From: an uncultured Candidatus Saccharibacteria bacterium
GTDB taxonomy: Bacteria; Patescibacteriota; Saccharimonadia; Saccharimonadales; Saccharimonadaceae
Assembly: GCA_948571325.1 (NCBI GenBank)
Contig: CAOZKB010000008.1
Span: 1-23,876, forward strand
Direction of reading: 5' to 3'
DNA: 23,876 nucleotides
The notes beneath the pieces were generated by a model. It did not search any database. It was not told where the DNA came from and saw only the letters and a list, made by a program, of their open reading frames with translations. The position numbers and the translations under genes are program-made. Every line of letters starts with the position of its first letter. The stretch's first letter is position 1. Positions 1 to 7,391 of this stretch are shown here, one piece after another.

Positions 1-989
1 GGTTTCCCCTCAAAAACCCAGCCAAAATTCTCATTGTCGCTATAATCCGCGGCAAAGGCCGCTTCAATCTCGGCTTCGTCGTAACCGACACCCGCCAAGC
101 GTTCCTTAATATCCATGATGTTTTCCCCTGGTAACACGGTAAAACTAAAAACATTCTGGCCATTACCACCAGCTACTAGCCGTGAGATAATTTCATCCAT
201 ATCCATTGATTTGTTTAGTTCGTATTCACCGGCTTTAATAGTGCCATCAGCGGCATATTTGAGACGATAATGCAACTGGAAGATAATTGAATTACGGATA
301 ATCCCAGCATTTTTTAGATTGAGGGCAATTTCGCCAATGCTTTCGCCATCATGCACGGTAAAAGTGAGTTTGCGACAGGGTTCCACTGTAGCATCTTCTT
401 CCTCGCAATCGACGTCGGTATAAATAGCTTGAATATTATAAAGATAAAAAGCGTAAGCTGCGCCGCAGCCTAAGGCCAAAGTGAGTAAAATAACGAAAAT
501 TGCCGTGGCAAGATGATGCGTACGGGGAGGTTTAGCGCCTTTGACAGATTTGTGGCGCGCAGCCGCGGCTTTAGAAGTAGGCTTACCGCCACCGTGCTGT
601 TCAAGAAAGTCCTGCAGAATGATTGCAGCAGCTTCAGAGTCAATATCACCCTTTTGATAACCTTTTTTGCGTTTTTTGAGACGTTTTTCGGCTTCAACGG
701 AAGTTAAGCTTTCATCCTGAAAACAAATTTTAGCGTCTGGAATAGCTTTTTTGAGTTCATTAGCAAAAGCGCGAACGTATTTACTCTGTCTAGTCTCCTC
801 GCCAGAATTATTACGTGGCAAACCTAGAACAAAACTCTGAATATCCCAGGCGCGAGCCAGCGAGGCAATTTTATTAAATTCATTACCATCCACCTCAACG
901 GCAGAATACGGTACTGCTACACGAACGTTAGAGTCAGCCTTAGCTACACCAATGCGTTTAGTGCCGACATCAAGGGCAATGATCTTCAC
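1..989 (-). CDS. RuvX/YqgF nuclease-fold domain fused to MltG endolytic transglycosylase, partial at the left edge
   Basis: One uninterrupted frame reads from a GTG at 989 to the window edge (329 codons, no stop). I translated it by hand. Residues 1-135 are RuvX/YqgF-like (RNase H fold, pre-16S rRNA processing or Holliday junction resolution): LDVGTKRIGVA with D7, FVLGLP, DESLTSVEAEKRL with E93, and DIDSEAAAIILQDFL with D117. A basic linker follows, then a membrane helix at about 159-184. From about 200 the sequence is MltG-like: TVHDGESIGEIALNL, IKAGEYELNKSMDMDEII, then FTVLPGENIMDIKERL. The catalytic Glu region of MltG lies beyond the edge. The start is GTG with a GAGGGAGAG ribosome site about 7 nt upstream, 1 nt after the stop of the 991-2736 gene, so the two are probably cotranscribed. 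In B. subtilis the separate homologues yrrK and yrrL are neighbours. Domain calls are confident; whether the product stays fused is inference. Confidence 0.85.
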   Translation of the reverse strand, partial: MKIIALDVGTKRIGVAKADSNVRVAVPYSAVEVDGNEFNKIASLARAWDIQSFVLGLPRNNSGEETRQSKYVRAFANELKKAIPDAKICFQDESLTSVEAEKRLKKRKKGYQKGDIDSEAAAIILQDFLEQHGGGKPTSKAAAARHKSVKGAKPPRTHHLATAIFVILLTLALGCGAAYAFYLYNIQAIYTDVDCEEEDATVEPCRKLTFTVHDGESIGEIALNLKNAGIIRNSIIFQLHYRLKYAADGTIKAGEYELNKSMDMDEIISRLVAGGNGQNVFSFTVLPGENIMDIKERLAGVGYDEAEIEAAFAADYSDNENFGWVFEGK

Positions 990-990
990 T

Positions 991-2736
991 TTAGTGCTCT
1001 CCCTCAACGGTCAAATCAATGGTAACTTTATTGGGGTTATTTGGTACGGAGCTTACCCAAAAGAAGGAAGGCTTAATATCTACTGTACTTACACCAGTAA
1101 TCGATTTTAGCCGCGACTGCACTTCACCAATCTTCTTACCTTTGGACTGCTCGAGAATTTCTTCTTCGGTGACGGTCGGACCTGTTTCAGTAGTAGCTTT
1201 GAGACGGGCAGACTCCTCAATACTGGTAAAACGCTCGAAATATGGTTCACCGAAGGAGTAAATCCGCTGGTCGCTAGCAAGTTCGGATTTAGCCTTAATA
1301 AACTCCTCAATCTTAGCCCTATCTACGACGTAAACACTATAACTATTAACGGCGGTCAGAGTAGCTTTTTCGGCCTCAGAACCAATACCAGGATTTGACT
1401 CGGCATCCTTAGTATCGACGGCGTAGCTCGGTTCAATTACTAGCTGATCGTCTTCAACTTCATCATAGAGAGTCTCCTTGCCAGCCTCAATATCCTGCGC
1501 ACCAAGTTCCTCTTTTGCCTTATCAACATCTGAGCGACTAACAACAGTGACCATTTTGGTTGAGCCACCAGAGAAAGCAGCGGAGTTGCTAACCATATTG
1601 CCGCCAAAAGTACTCCAGGAACTATTAGCCGAGACGTTAAATTCCTCGCCAGAATTTTGTGCTTCTAGGCTGACATTAACGCTGATTTTACAGGTTTTGT
1701 TCAGATTAGCGGGCGAAAAAGTGAGATTGCCGCCGTCACACTTGATGATCGAGTCGACACCATTCCAACCGGCTGAAGCGCCACTTGTGGCAATGAAAGT
1801 CTTACCGCCAGTAGTGAATTTACTCCCCTCAGCAATGCTGATTTCATAACCTTTTTCGTCGACGTTTTTTAATACAAAGCTGGCGCTTACGGTTACGGTA
1901 CCTTTGGCTTTTTCACCCCTGTCTTCTTTGCCGGTCGCGTCGAATTCGGTGGATTTTTTCTGCTCATAAGTAAGCTGCTCAGCGTAGAATTTACCTTCTG
2001 AGACGTTTTCGTCGGCGGGATTAGTAGTAAAACTGATATTTTCGGCGAAATTATTGGAGGTAGTACTGATAGCAACAATAATATCGACCGCTGGAGCAAA
2101 AACTAGCGCCCAAACTAGTAAAATGATTAACAAAACACCAGAAACAGCGCCAATGATGATCTTTACGCGATTTTGTTCGAATTTGGAAGTTTTACCGTCT
2201 TTACCGGCTTTGGCAGAGTTTTTGCCCTTTTTATTACCTTTTTTGGAGTCTTTAGAGCCTTTTTCAAGCGATTCTTCATCTAACTCGATACTATTAGCGC
2301 TTTTGCCATTTGACCCCGCAGAATTGCTGTTAGAAGCCTCTGAGGGCATTTTAGAGGCACTTTTCGCGCTTGTGGGCTGATTACCGGCTTTAGCAGCGTT
2401 TTCTTCAGCTTTTTCATCAATCAGATCTTCGGAAGCAGCAGAAGCTTTAACGCTTTCCTCGGTAGGCACTACGGGACGAGATTGCAGCGTCTTCGCCACA
2501 GGAATCTTCGCAGCCATGGCCAGTTTAAGCAGAGCAGGATCGGCCGTGACGATAACGGCAACTTTATCGCTCTCTTTGGCGGCTTTTGCGACCAATTTCA
2601 TATTCACCGCACTGCGGAGAATAGTCGTCTTCTTGGGAGGGACCAAGGCGACGAGTTTTTGTTCTGCCCGTTGGAGTTTAGTAAGGATATCGGTAATATC
2701 ATCCTCCGGCTCCAAATAAATAACTTCCTTATTCAT
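991..2736 (-). CDS. Baseplate J/gp47-like single-pass membrane protein (CPR type)
   Basis: 581 residues. Residues 1-90 form an alpha/beta domain (MNKEVIYLEPEDDITDIL, LVALVPPKKTTILRSAVNMKLV, VAVIVTADPALLKLAMAAKIPV) that I recognise from CPR proteins often annotated baseplate J/gp47 family. Residues 95-190 are a Ser/Lys/Glu-rich disordered linker. A membrane helix follows at about 192-213. The remainder is predicted extracytoplasmic, Ser/Thr/Asn-rich and beta-rich, with the baseplate-J-like stretch KGTVTVSASFVLKN, EGSKFTTGGKTFIATSG. Topology inferred: N-domain inside, large domain outside. The -10-like TATATT lies 8 nt before the ATG with no ribosome site, so the mRNA is probably near-leaderless. 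The fused ruvX-mltG gene follows after 1 nt. Its function in CPR cells is not known to me; a role in a surface structure is only suggested by the family name. Confidence 0.7.
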   Translation of the reverse strand: MNKEVIYLEPEDDITDILTKLQRAEQKLVALVPPKKTTILRSAVNMKLVAKAAKESDKVAVIVTADPALLKLAMAAKIPVAKTLQSRPVVPTEESVKASAASEDLIDEKAEENAAKAGNQPTSAKSASKMPSEASNSNSAGSNGKSANSIELDEESLEKGSKDSKKGNKKGKNSAKAGKDGKTSKFEQNRVKIIIGAVSGVLLIILLVWALVFAPAVDIIVAISTTSNNFAENISFTTNPADENVSEGKFYAEQLTYEQKKSTEFDATGKEDRGEKAKGTVTVSASFVLKNVDEKGYEISIAEGSKFTTGGKTFIATSGASAGWNGVDSIIKCDGGNLTFSPANLNKTCKISVNVSLEAQNSGEEFNVSANSSWSTFGGNMVSNSAAFSGGSTKMVTVVSRSDVDKAKEELGAQDIEAGKETLYDEVEDDQLVIEPSYAVDTKDAESNPGIGSEAEKATLTAVNSYSVYVVDRAKIEEFIKAKSELASDQRIYSFGEPYFERFTSIEESARLKATTETGPTVTEEEILEQSKGKKIGEVQSRLKSITGVSTVDIKPSFFWVSSVPNNPNKVTIDLTVEGEH

Positions 2737-2790
2737 ATACTACAAATATAACATAAAAGTTCTTGCTTGTGCTAAAAATCGTGCGGATAG

Positions 2791-3624
2791 TTAGCGGGCG
2801 AGGCAACGGATGGAATAACCATTGATCCGGTAATTATTATCCGAAGACCAGAATAGGTTACCGTCTTGGGCGTGGGCAATAAATGACTGTGTATTGCTTA
2901 ATATGCTTGAGGCGCGTAGTCCGGCCGTATTGCCCAAATATCGAAGTCCGCCGGTATGTGCTAGACTTATTATTTCTGCCAGCAATTGGTAATTTCCAAC
3001 CTTTAGGGCAAATTGAGCTTGAGGTAGAGACTAATTGGTTGACGCTGGTGATTTGTGAATCTGCGATAGTTAGATTATTACCGGTGCCTGCCGTGGCCGC
3101 CCCGTAGGTATAATAATTGCCGATGAGATAATGTGCGTCGTAACGTTTAGTTTGGCTGTCGACGGCTACGTATCCACTATAATTGTCCCAGGTTAAGTTA
3201 TCACTGGCAGTCATAGCCGAGGACCATCCACTAGAGACATCTTGAAAATTTTGGCAACTGGAGCAATGCTGGCAGTCTGGTTTGCATCGGTATTGACCAT
3301 AGACGTAGTACCATCTGCAGTATTAACATACAGACTATAGCCAGCATTGCTCGACGAAGCTACGCGTATGGCCACTGTAGTTGCCCCAAAGCTACCTTCT
3401 GCCGTAGGTGTAAGGTCTATATCTACATTTGGCGAAATAGCTAGCGCTATACTATCAGTAGTACTAATGCGAGATTCTACAGCATTAGTACTACTAGTTA
3501 CTATAGGTATTACCATGCACAAAATTAACAAAGTTAGACCACCACATGATATTAATCCTACTATACGCCACGAGGACCCTAGCGTCATTAGTCTAACTTG
3601 ATGAGCTTTGTTGATTTTGTGCAT
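2791..3624 (-). pseudogene. Frameshifted surface protein of the FISUMP type (signal anchor plus C-terminal WSS...RCLAR domain)
   Basis: Three overlapping frames together spell one protein. Frame 1 (3624 to 3211) starts at an ATG with GGAGGT 7 nt upstream and gives a signal anchor (GLISCGGLTLLILCMVIPIV), then a domain ending AGYSLYVNTADG. Frame 2 continues as QNFQDVSSGWSSAMTASDN, YDAHYLIGNYY, AATAGTGNN, SICPKGWKLP. Frame 3 resumes at GNYQLLAEIISLAHTGGLRY and ends NLFWSSDNNYRINGYSIRCLAR then stop at 2791. The order CPKGW...FWSS...YSIRCLAR is the signature I associate with FISUMP (Fibrobacter succinogenes major paralogous) domains, abundant on Saccharibacteria surfaces. At least two frameshifts or small deletions (near 3235-3300 and near 2975-2995) interrupt it, and the middle of the C-terminal domain is shorter than usual. 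Assembly error is the alternative to true decay. Confidence 0.7.
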
Positions 3625-3625
3625 G
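3514..3625. repeat. Imperfect inverted repeat across the start of the surface-protein pseudogene
   Basis: The 26 bases at 3514-3539 recur as their reverse complement at 3591-3625 with one mismatch and a 9-base insertion (GATGAGCTT). The arms are separated by 51 bases. The right arm carries the start codon and the codons MHKINK; the left arm encodes the end of the signal-anchor helix (LTLLILCMV). In mRNA the start codon would be sequestered in a hairpin; in DNA the 51-bp spacer could in principle be inverted. Confidence 0.6.
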
Positions 3626-3788
3626 AGGTACCTCCTTGTTTACTACTATTTTTGGCGTGCAAAAAACTAGACCGCCCAACATACCATAGAGTAGTTAAGC
3701 TTAAGCCATACTCATTGCAGTGTCAAAGACTTCTTCTTTGTCGCCAACTACGGTCCTTACGGACCTAGTTGTCGCCAAAACAAAAAGC
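3625..3788 (-). promoter_or_regulatory. Second half of the leader of the surface pseudogene, with strong hairpin
   Basis: Minus-strand hairpin CAACTA-GGTCC-GTAA-GGACC-G-TAGTTG (plus 3745-3771), flanked on both sides by the direct repeat GGCGACA, then a weaker AAAGA/TCTTT hairpin. The ribosome site GGAGGTACCTC precedes the ATG. There is no other promoter of good quality here, so expression would depend on read-through of the terminator at 3789-3804. Confidence 0.5.
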
Positions 3789-3954
3789 GACACCGCAAGG
3801 TGTCTCATTTCCATTCATAACTGCTTAGTGTATTGCTACGCAATAGTGAGCAACTATTTATGCGATGTCGCCAAACTGGCTCACCGAATATAGCAACACT
3901 AAATACTAAACAATTCGTAATAAAAAGAGCAGTTAAAATTATGAAAATGAGACA
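3775..3954 (-). ncRNA. Rod-shaped RNA of about 178 nt with own promoter and terminator: 6S-like RNA or leader attenuator
   Basis: On the minus strand an extended -10 (TGATATAAT, hexamer at 3960-3965) predicts +1 near 3953. The 5' segment (3954-3929) pairs with the 3' segment (3824-3801): TGTCTCATTTTCATAATTTTAACTGC-like against its near complement. Inside, a second stem pairs 3901-3891 with 3838-3826 (TAGTGTTGCTA with TAGCAATACACTA), followed by GTGAGC/GCTCAC and a small GCGA/TCGC hairpin. A 27-nt unpaired stretch lies on one side only. The 3' end is a terminator: GACACC, TTGC loop, GGTGTC, then GCTTTTTGTTTT. Length and rod shape resemble 6S RNA, but the terminator stem shares bases 3801-3804 with the closing stem, as in an attenuator ahead of the surface gene. 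I found no SRP RNA or tmRNA hallmark. The structure is seen; the identity is a guess. Confidence 0.45.
3789..3804 (-). terminator. Intrinsic terminator, GACACC-TTGC-GGTGTC with T-rich tail
   Basis: Six perfect pairs, a four-base loop and the tail GCTTTTTGTTTT on the minus strand. It would end the 178-nt RNA about 150 nt before the surface-protein start codon. Confidence 0.65.
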
Positions 3955-4088
3955 TCGCCATTATATCACAAAATCATAACCAAATTGTAAAATCCCCACG
4001 GCGAACTTCAAAGCATCCTGAGCTTAAACTTAAACACTTCAAAAACATCAAATCTTTTGCTAAGTCTCCACCAATTCCAAATTTCCTC

Positions 4089-4117
4089 TTGACAAAAACC
4101 ATCATCCGTGCTATTAT
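4089..4117 (+). promoter_or_regulatory. Consensus promoter of the 4315 gene
   Basis: TTGACA (4089-4094), 17-bp spacer ending CGTGC, TATTAT (4112-4117). The leader of about 190 nt opens with a hairpin (GGC, CTAG, CTAG, GCC; about 4127-4149) and ends with the AGGAGGG ribosome site. One of eight promoters of this type in the window. Confidence 0.8.
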
Positions 4118-4314
4118 AAAGGACAAGGCGCTAGTTCCGCTAGGAGCCGTTAGTTTTGATTGCCTAAAATGTCTAAAATTGTTAGCTTTTTATCCCAGAT
4201 TTCACTAAAATGGGCCAAAATTCGTTAATTTTAAGATTATATGGCATTATGGCAACAATCAAAACTTTAGCACATTATCAATTTGTGGTGCAAAAATCAA
4301 AGGAGGGAAATAGA

Positions 4315-5118
4315 ATGTTAAAAATTTCAGAAAACTCAGCAACTTCAGCTACATCGACAGCTCCAACAATCATCCAAACAAGCGCACTCGACGAGCCTAG
4401 AGTCAGTGAAGATCCTACGAATAAGAATCAGCTGATGGAAGCACTCCGATTTTACTTACTCGTCTCCACGCTACAAAATAAAATCCGCAGCGGTTGGGAT
4501 GATAAGCATTGGAATGTCACTGCCAGTCGTCTGGAGAGTGTCGCTGAGCATTGTTTCAAGGCTTGCATTCTAGCTATTAGCATTTACGCAACTGGTGACA
4601 AGCGATGTGCTGATATCAACATCTGTCGCGTTATGATCATGCTCATCTTACATGAGATTGGTGAGGCGCTTATTGGCGACATTACGCCTTTCGATGGTAT
4701 TACGCCAACGGAAAAAGCCCAAATCGAGACTCAAGCGGTTATTGATGTTACCGGTAATCTCTCTGCTAGAGAACGTATTATCGATATACTCACCGAATTT
4801 GAGGCACGTTCCACTGAGGACGCAAAATTTGCTCATCTATGTGATAAACTTGAAGCAGATTTGCAGGCCAAAGTTTATCAAGACCAGGGTTATTTTCATC
4901 CGCTCGGCCAAGAAGGTAATGATTTCTTAGCCAGTACTCCAGAGGCGCAACAAATCATCGCTAATGGCGCCAAGACGCCTTTTGACCTTTGGTATGAGTA
5001 TGACAAACATCGTTATCAGGATGCTCCGCCGTTTGCTGATTTGCTTGATCTTGCTCGCGATAATGATCTTGCCGATTTGCTGGTCGATTACCTCGCGCCA
5101 CATAAAGTGCAATCATAA
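4315..5118 (+). CDS. HD-domain phosphohydrolase, HDDC2/YfbR-like
   Basis: 267 residues from ATG 4315, chosen because AAAGGAGGG lies 8 nt upstream; an in-frame ATG at 4210 has no ribosome site. The family hydrolyses phosphate from nucleotides (YfbR is a 5'-deoxynucleotidase), using a metal held by His and Asp residues. Visible signature: SRLESVAEH (H79), then MLILHEIGEALIGDITP (H113, E114, E117, D122), and HLCDKLEADLQA (D177). The second residue of the HD pair is Glu here. Residues 1-35 are Ser/Thr-rich and probably disordered. The gene stands alone behind a strong promoter and long leader and ends at the hairpin at 5149-5173. The substrate cannot be told. Confidence 0.75.
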   Translation: MLKISENSATSATSTAPTIIQTSALDEPRVSEDPTNKNQLMEALRFYLLVSTLQNKIRSGWDDKHWNVTASRLESVAEHCFKACILAISIYATGDKRCADINICRVMIMLILHEIGEALIGDITPFDGITPTEKAQIETQAVIDVTGNLSARERIIDILTEFEARSTEDAKFAHLCDKLEADLQAKVYQDQGYFHPLGQEGNDFLASTPEAQQIIANGAKTPFDLWYEYDKHRYQDAPPFADLLDLARDNDLADLLVDYLAPHKVQS

Positions 5119-5148
5119 AACATCACGCACCATGCTTTTCTGCAGAAA

Positions 5149-5173
5149 AGGCTCCCCAGATTCTGGGGAGCCT
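5149..5173. terminator. Bidirectional terminator between the HD gene and tyrS
   Basis: AGGCTCCCCAGA, two-base loop, CTGGGGAGCCT. The minus-strand side is followed by TTTTC, so it fits tyrS best; the convergent HD gene can use the same stem. Confidence 0.7.
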
Positions 5174-5224
5174 ACTTCATTTACCGAGATTTTTTCCTAA
5201 ATCTTCTCAATAATAAACATCCCC

Positions 5225-6436
5225 CTACATCACCACCGCAAACTTATTCTTCCCCCGCTTCACCAGTGCCACCTGATCAATCGGCGTATCTTCTGCCACC
5301 TTTACGCCATTCACTGTAATCGCTCCCGCCGTCGCAAGCTTTCTCGCTTCGCCTTTACTAGCGCAGAGCCCAGTCTTGACCGCAATATCAAACAACTTCT
5401 CGCCCATCTGTCCCTTTGCCAAATAATTCCCAAATTCCACGATTTCTTCACTGCTTAATTCCTGCAAATTCCCTGCAAACAGTCTCTCACTCAAGTTAAT
5501 CACCGCTTCAGCTGCATCTTTACCATGCACTACTTCAGTTGCACCCTTAGCCAAGGCCTTCTGTGCCACCCGCGTCCCCGGATTTGCTATCTGTTCGGCC
5601 ATAATTGCCTCCACCTCCGGCTTCTCTAGCAGAGTATAAATCTTCAGCAGATACTCCACGGCCTCATCCGACTGGTTGATCCAGAACTGATAAAAGTCAA
5701 AAATCGAAGTTTTCTCACTCGCCAGCCAGATCGCATTGCCCTCTGATTTACCAAATTTTCGCCCCGTCGCTGGGTCAATCACTAACGGTGTCGACCAGAC
5801 ATCTGCCTTAGCATCCTCTAAGCGTTTAATCAAATGAATCCCGCTCGTGCAATTCCCGTATTGGTCTGCCCCACAGAGTTGCATCGACACCCCATATTCT
5901 CTATACAAATGCAAAAAATCATAACCTTGAATCAAAGTATAAGAAAATTCCGCGTAAGAAATCCCACTACCGCCTTCGCCGATTCGATTCTGCACAAATT
6001 GTCGGTCAAGCAGTTGCGTCATCGAAAAAGCTTTCCCCACCTCGCGCAGAAAAGTCAGATAATTCATATCCTTAAACCAGTCATAATTATCTACCATCAC
6101 GGCATCTTTACTACGAATAACATTTTCTACTTGTTGCTTAATGCGGGATTTATTGTATTCTACTTCTTCGAGAGGCTTCAAATCACGCTCGCCATTATCC
6201 TTTGGGTCGCCAATCTGCCCAGTTGCTCCCCCCACCAGAAGATACGGCTGATAGCCATGCCGCACAAAACATGCACACATCATCAACGCCGCTAAATTTC
6301 CAATTGTCAGGGAATCAGCCGACGGATCCGCCCCCCAATAAAACTTCTTATTCTCCCGCGTATCTAATTCCGCCGGATCCTCAATCGACGTTTCTGCCTT
6401 AAACCCCCGCCATAGTAATTCTTCCGATAATTTCAT
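5225..6436 (-). CDS. tyrS: Tyrosyl-tRNA synthetase
   Basis: 403 residues from ATG 6436. Class I synthetase that activates tyrosine with ATP and charges tRNA-Tyr. Visible: FYWGADPSADSLTIGNL (HIGH region, here TIGN), YLLVGGATGQIGDP, SYTLIQGYDFLHLY (tyrosine pocket), LCGADQYGNCTSG, the KMSKS equivalent KFGKSEGN, and a C-terminal S4-type RNA-binding domain (GLCASKGEARKLATAGAITVNG). Length fits the bacterial family. The frame stays open to 6517, but TATAAT (6443-6448) sits exactly six bases before ATG 6436 with TTGGAG at 6466-6471 and a 17-bp spacer, so the transcript should begin at or next to this ATG (leaderless). Both His of the usual HIGH motif are replaced (T, N); Asn at the last place occurs naturally in other TyrRS. 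Confidence 0.97.
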   Translation of the reverse strand: MKLSEELLWRGFKAETSIEDPAELDTRENKKFYWGADPSADSLTIGNLAALMMCACFVRHGYQPYLLVGGATGQIGDPKDNGERDLKPLEEVEYNKSRIKQQVENVIRSKDAVMVDNYDWFKDMNYLTFLREVGKAFSMTQLLDRQFVQNRIGEGGSGISYAEFSYTLIQGYDFLHLYREYGVSMQLCGADQYGNCTSGIHLIKRLEDAKADVWSTPLVIDPATGRKFGKSEGNAIWLASEKTSIFDFYQFWINQSDEAVEYLLKIYTLLEKPEVEAIMAEQIANPGTRVAQKALAKGATEVVHGKDAAEAVINLSERLFAGNLQELSSEEIVEFGNYLAKGQMGEKLFDIAVKTGLCASKGEARKLATAGAITVNGVKVAEDTPIDQVALVKRGKNKFAVVM

Positions 6437-6510
6437 ACCTATATTATACTCCATTCTCTCTGTTTCTCCAACCATCCCATCGTTCCTCGCAGATTCAGGC
6501 TCGTTCCCTC

Positions 6511-6539
6511 TTGACAAAATACTTAAGCTGTGCTACAAT
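6511..6539 (+). promoter_or_regulatory. Consensus promoter and leader start of the 6676-8830 operon
   Basis: TTGACA (6511-6516), 17 bp ending TGTGC, TACAAT (6534-6539). The leader of about 130 nt contains CCTTTGCAAAGG and a longer pairing GGTCTA (6559-6564) with TAGACC (about 6599-6604). It lies back to back with the tyrS promoter. Confidence 0.85.
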
Positions 6540-6675
6540 TAAACTAAGCCTTTGCAAAGGTCTAGTTTTGCACGTACCTTTATAATTAAAAACCTCAATT
6601 AGACCCTTTGCATAAGCGTTAAATCACTTAGTAACCCAGCAATCAAAAATCATTCAGAAACAGGAGGGAATAAAA

Positions 6676-7377
6676 ATGATTATGCTTGACGTAAAACAAT
6701 TATCGAAGTTATATTTTGAGACGGCGAATCGCAATCTAGTCAGTGGGCTTAATTCATATGAGATTGAGTACGTGATTGTCGAAGAGCTGTTGTTTGAAGA
6801 ACGTGGTCTGGTAATCCAAGATTTTCAGGGTATTCAAGATGGTATTTTGAACATCGTACCGAGTGATCCAATACTTGCGGCATCATTTGTTCAAATTACT
6901 GATATGCCTGGATTTTGGTCGAAGGATCAGCATAATTTCTTAATGAACTATCCGGCAATCGCCAGAGGTGAATCTAACGATACTATCGGACATTGGGATT
7001 TATACCAAATGAAGATTTTCCCCGACAGAATAGGATTATCATTTTCTGATTCTAGTGGACATAGGGATTACGAAATCTCTATTGAGTCCATGAAGGGTGC
7101 TTTATGTTTTTCGACTAAGGATAAAGCAGAAAAAACACTCCAACTGTGTGCCGGTTTTGATTCTAGCACGCAGCAGTGCGAGGTGACCATTCAGCGACAA
7201 ACGCCGAATCCAGTTAATGCCTACGAAGAAGTGCTATTTCAACTTTTTTATAATGATGATCATGCAGTGGTGTGCAAAAGTTTTTATCCAAAGCAGCTCT
7301 TCACATACAAAGTTGCCGAGAAACTAATGGCCCATGCTTTATCGCAGAGTTATTGCTATGATTACACCGAATTTTAA
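6676..7377 (+). CDS. Unknown protein, first gene of a three-gene operon
   Basis: 233 residues, ATG 6676 with AGGAGGG 9 nt upstream. I do not recognise a family. No signal peptide or membrane helix is evident; the protein is mixed alpha/beta, acidic, with aromatic-rich stretches (MPGFWSKDQHNFLMNY, GHWDLYQMKIFPDRIGLSFSD). Cysteines are few and scattered. The next gene begins 14 nt after the stop with its own AAAGGAGGG, so the two are surely cotranscribed and probably work together with the HD hydrolase at the end of the operon. Confidence 0.8.
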   Translation: MIMLDVKQLSKLYFETANRNLVSGLNSYEIEYVIVEELLFEERGLVIQDFQGIQDGILNIVPSDPILAASFVQITDMPGFWSKDQHNFLMNYPAIARGESNDTIGHWDLYQMKIFPDRIGLSFSDSSGHRDYEISIESMKGALCFSTKDKAEKTLQLCAGFDSSTQQCEVTIQRQTPNPVNAYEEVLFQLFYNDDHAVVCKSFYPKQLFTYKVAEKLMAHALSQSYCYDYTEF

Positions 7378-7391
7378 AGGAGGGAACTAAA

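Noticed and set aside
2791..3624. Programmed frameshifting instead of a pseudogene
   Set aside because: No slippery heptamer with a downstream structure was seen at the junctions, and two shifts would be needed.
3775..3954. tmRNA or SRP RNA as identity of the rod-shaped RNA
   Set aside because: No tRNA-like end, tag frame or SRP apical loop motif is present.
3625..4080. CRISPR array suggested by repeated GGCGACA/TGTCGCC strings
   Set aside because: The repeats are only 7-8 bases, irregularly spaced and belong to hairpins; there are no spacers and no cas genes in the window.
3656..6574. Shared string GGTCTAGTTTT-(TT)-GCACG in the leader of the surface pseudogene (3673-3656, minus) and of the 6676 operon (6559-6574)
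   Set aside because: With the 2-base gap and different positions in the leaders it could arise by chance in 24 kb; I give it no weight without more copies.
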